Shown: piece by piece, positions 5,885 to 8,354 of the stretch
Numbering within the stretch: the first letter of the stretch is position 1
Layout: each line of letters opens with the position of its first letter
Assembly: GCA_964392615.1 (NCBI GenBank)
Contig: CAYMRB010000440.1
Span: 1-8,354, forward strand
From: CAYMRB01 sp964392615
Lineage (GTDB): Bacteria > Planctomycetota > UBA8108
Length of the DNA stretch: 8,354 bases
Direction: 5' to 3'
Made by a program: the position numbers and the translations under genes
Notes under the pieces: model-generated
The model's database searches: none
Told to the model about the DNA's origin: nothing
Seen by the model: only the letters and a program-made list of their open reading frames with translations

Positions 5885-8329
5885 GTGATTCGCCTCGCTC
5901 GCCCGGGTTCCACCTCGTATTCCATCTCGTTTCTCGTCATCGCGTGTACTCTGACCTCGCCGCTGTGGGCTGACGGCGACGTTCAGTGGGCCGGGGTGTA
6001 TTCCGACGCGACCTATCGCGAGCCGCGATACCCGGCAGCGGGCGAGGACTTCACCGTCGAGCTCCGCGTCTTTCGAGGCGACATCACCGGGGCGCGAGTA
6101 CGCACGTGGGACGGCGAGACGCGGCGTGTCGACATGGTTTGGGTGCGCAACGAGGGCGCCGAGTTCGACATCTGGCGCGCGACGGTCGACGGCACGAGCG
6201 AGGACACCCTGTACTACCGATTCGAGATCACGGATCGCGACGATACCGACTACTACAACGCGCTCGGCATGTTCGCCGACGCTCCGACGCGCGGCGACTT
6301 CCTGATCAACACGACCCCGCTCGGCCGGTTTCCGCTCGGCGCGACGCTCGACGGCGCCGGCGCCGTGTTCCGCGTTTGGGCGCCGAACGCGACGGGCGTG
6401 TCGGTCGCTGGCGCGTTCAACGGCTGGAGCACGACGGCTCACCGCATGACGGAGATCGCGGGCGAGTGGCAGGTGCGCGTTCCTTCAGCCTCGAACGGCC
6501 AGCCGTACAAGTACGTCATCGCGAACGATGACACGCATTGGCGGACGGATCCGCGCGGTCGGGCGATGACGAGCTCGGTTGGCGACTCGCGATTGTGGCG
6601 CTCGGCGTATGCGTGGACGGACGACGATTGGGTGACGCCGTTCTTCGAGGACATGATCGTCTACGAGCTTCACGTCGGAAGCTTCAGTGGCGAGGACGAC
6701 GGCGTGGGGCACTATCCCGGGCGTTTTCGCGACGTCGTCGACGTGCACGTCGACCACCTCGTCGACCTCGGCATCAACGTCGTCGAGCTGATGCCGATCA
6801 CCGAATTCGCGGGCGAGATGTCGTGGGGGTACAACCCGTCGACGCAGTACGCGCCAGAGTCGAGCTACGGCTCCCCGGACGATCTGAAGTACCTCGTCGA
6901 TCGCTGTCACCGCGCCGGGATCGCGGTGATCCTCGACGTCGTGTTCAACCACATGGGCGGGAGCGATCTGGCCGGCAATCTGCTCGACTACGACGGTGAG
7001 GAGATCTACTTCTACCCCGAGGGCAACGGCTTCCGCGAGACACCGTGGGGGCCGCGGCCGGACTACGGTCGGCGTCAGGTGCGCGAGTACCTGCGCGATG
7101 CGGTGCGGTACTGGCTCGAAGAGTACCACATCGATGGCTTCCGGTTAGACGGCACGGACTTCGTCAAGGTCAACGCCGAGGGTTGGCGGCTGCTTGCGGA
7201 GATCGCCGAAACGGTCGATACGGTGTCGCGCAAAGCGATCGTCATCGCGGAGCAGCTTCCGAACGACCCGGCGATTACACAGCCGATCGCGGCCGGTGGA
7301 GCCGGGGCCGACTCGCAGTGGAACGACCTGTTCCACGACCGATTGCGCGACGCGATCGGCGCGGCGGGATTCGGAGATCCGAACGTCTCCGGGGTCGCGG
7401 ACGGCATGAACCACTTCGCGTTCGGCGGCGTGCGCGCGGTCAACTACATCGAGAGCCACGACGAGGCGGCCGTCCACGGGCGCGTGTCCGAAGCAGCGGA
7501 CAGCGGCGATCCGCACAGCCAGTGGGCGTACGGTCGCGGCAAGCTGGCGTGGGGGCTCGTGATGTTCACCGCGGGGATCCCCATGGTCCTGCAGGGGCAG
7601 GAGTGGCTCGAGGACCGGCGCTTCGGCGACGCGCGTGAGCACCGGATCCAATGGGACTATCGCGACCGCTACGAGGATTTCTACCGCGCAGCCCGTGACA
7701 TGACGTGGCTGAGGCGCACGCTGCCAGCGTTGCGCGCGGACGGCCTGCAGAGCATCTTCCACGTCAACGACGGAGCGAACGTCATCGCGTGGCATCGCTG
7801 GACGCCCGCGGGCGGCGACGTCGTCATCGTCGCGAGCTTCGCGAACGCCGACCTCGGCGACTACTGCCTCGGCATGCCGCAGGGTGGCCGTTGGTACGAG
7901 TCGTTCAACAGCGATGCGTCGGTCTACGGAGGGCGCAATCACGGCAACGCCGGGGAGATCGACGCGACAGGCCCCGCGATGCACGGACTGCCCAGCTCGG
8001 CGTGCTTGACCTTGCCGCGCATGGGCGTCCTCGTGTTCACGCGCGATCCCGTCGACCTCTCGCGCAGCGGGTTCTTGCGCGCGGATTGCAACGGCGACGG
8101 CGCGGTCGACATCTCCGACCCGATCCGCGAGCTCTTCCGGCTGTTTGGAGGCAACGGCTCGACGGACTGCCCGGCCGCGTGCGACGCGAACGGCGACGGC
8201 GAGGAGAACATCACCGACGTCGTGTTCACGCTCGACCTGCTCTTCCGCGGCGGCTCACTGCCGCCCGCGCCGTGGCCGCAGTGTCGCGAGTTCGCGGCCG
8301 CGCTCGAGTGCGAGCGGGAGTGCGACTGA
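5885..8329 (+). CDS. Secreted GH13 alpha-glucan-active enzyme with dockerin-like C-terminus
   Basis: This 814-residue exported enzyme belongs to glycoside hydrolase family 13 and probably acts on alpha-glucans such as starch or glycogen. In order: signal peptide (1-29, hydrophobic core YSISFLVIACTL, ending PLWA); a beta domain (about 33-140) resembling the N-terminal domain of maltogenic and neopullulanase-type amylases (YYRFEITDRDD); a CBM48-like domain (about 150-235; FRVWAPNATGVSVAGAFNGW); the catalytic barrel (about 255-620); an all-beta domain (about 625-720); and two calcium-binding repeats (731-790). The GH13 regions are DVVFNH (351-356), GFRLDG with nucleophile Asp422, VIAEQ with acid/base Glu456, and SHDE with Asp526, so the active site is complete. 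YELHVGSF and WGYNPS point to the branching enzyme/trehalohydrolase side of GH13. Regions II and III differ from standard GlgB, so branching, debranching or hydrolysis all remain possible. It is coupled to the membrane protein upstream. Confidence 0.92.
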   Translation: MIRLARPGSTSYSISFLVIACTLTSPLWADGDVQWAGVYSDATYREPRYPAAGEDFTVELRVFRGDITGARVRTWDGETRRVDMVWVRNEGAEFDIWRATVDGTSEDTLYYRFEITDRDDTDYYNALGMFADAPTRGDFLINTTPLGRFPLGATLDGAGAVFRVWAPNATGVSVAGAFNGWSTTAHRMTEIAGEWQVRVPSASNGQPYKYVIANDDTHWRTDPRGRAMTSSVGDSRLWRSAYAWTDDDWVTPFFEDMIVYELHVGSFSGEDDGVGHYPGRFRDVVDVHVDHLVDLGINVVELMPITEFAGEMSWGYNPSTQYAPESSYGSPDDLKYLVDRCHRAGIAVILDVVFNHMGGSDLAGNLLDYDGEEIYFYPEGNGFRETPWGPRPDYGRRQVREYLRDAVRYWLEEYHIDGFRLDGTDFVKVNAEGWRLLAEIAETVDTVSRKAIVIAEQLPNDPAITQPIAAGGAGADSQWNDLFHDRLRDAIGAAGFGDPNVSGVADGMNHFAFGGVRAVNYIESHDEAAVHGRVSEAADSGDPHSQWAYGRGKLAWGLVMFTAGIPMVLQGQEWLEDRRFGDAREHRIQWDYRDRYEDFYRAARDMTWLRRTLPALRADGLQSIFHVNDGANVIAWHRWTPAGGDVVIVASFANADLGDYCLGMPQGGRWYESFNSDASVYGGRNHGNAGEIDATGPAMHGLPSSACLTLPRMGVLVFTRDPVDLSRSGFLRADCNGDGAVDISDPIRELFRLFGGNGSTDCPAACDANGDGEENITDVVFTLDLLFRGGSLPPAPWPQCREFAAALECERECD
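8075..8326 (+). other. Dockerin-like double EF-hand repeat at the C-terminus of the GH13 enzyme
   Basis: Residues 731-814 of the GH13 protein hold two calcium-loop motifs: DCNGDGAVDISD (734-745) and DANGDGEENITD (767-778), each followed by a short helix ending in LFGG or LFRGG. Spacing of Asp/Asn at loop positions 1, 3, 5, 9 and 12 fits calcium binding. Cysteines 735, 762, 766, 800, 809 and 813 suggest disulfides outside the cell. In cellulosomes, dockerins bind cohesins; no cohesin is present here, and in planctomycete-like genomes such repeats occur on many secreted proteins with unknown partners. Confidence 0.75.
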
Positions 8330-8354
8330 GCGCCTGGACCGCGAGCGACCGCCC

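Noticed and set aside
1..8354. CRISPR array, insertion sequence or prophage remnant
   Set aside because: No regularly spaced repeats, transposase, integrase or terminal inverted repeats were seen.

Overview
This 8.35 kb window is high-GC DNA with every supportable gene on the plus strand. It holds five genes: a two-gene operon for a 2-oxoacid:ferredoxin oxidoreductase (korA, korB), an outer-membrane porin of the OprO/OprP type, and a pair made of a small four-cysteine membrane protein and a large secreted GH13 (alpha-amylase superfamily) enzyme ending in a dockerin-like double calcium-binding repeat. The porin has a signal peptide and a terminal phenylalanine, so the cell has an outer membrane. 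Paired NGDG-type dockerin-like repeats at the end of secreted proteins are common in environmental Planctomycetota and some related Gram-negative phyla. I lean to such a bacterium, but this is an inference and no rRNA or other marker gene is present.

Layout: positions 1-847 carry no convincing gene but contain a run of GC-rich hairpins, two of them with A-rich loops, and one perfect hairpin close to korA. korA (848-2716) and korB (2719-3795) are essentially contiguous and translationally coupled. Positions 3796-4113 are an intergenic region leading to the porin, with a weak promoter candidate and a short palindrome in the presumed leader. The porin (4114-5451) has a strong ribosome-binding site and is followed by a 13-bp stem-loop that is a likely terminator. 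The small membrane protein (5581-5883) and the GH13 enzyme (5885-8329) follow, with one base between them.

How they work: KorAB carries out reversible CoA-dependent oxidative decarboxylation of a 2-oxoacid (most likely 2-oxoglutarate) with ferredoxin. The window holds no ferredoxin gene, so the partner is encoded elsewhere. The porin is a separate unit for uptake of small, probably anionic, solutes. The last two genes form a unit for an exported alpha-glucan-active enzyme plus an inner-membrane protein with a C-x2-C-x7-C-x10-C cluster of unknown role. That pairing, and the mixed architecture of the GH13 enzyme, are the least ordinary things here. I found no CRISPR array, insertion sequence, tRNA or rRNA, and no clear sign of a new multi-gene system.
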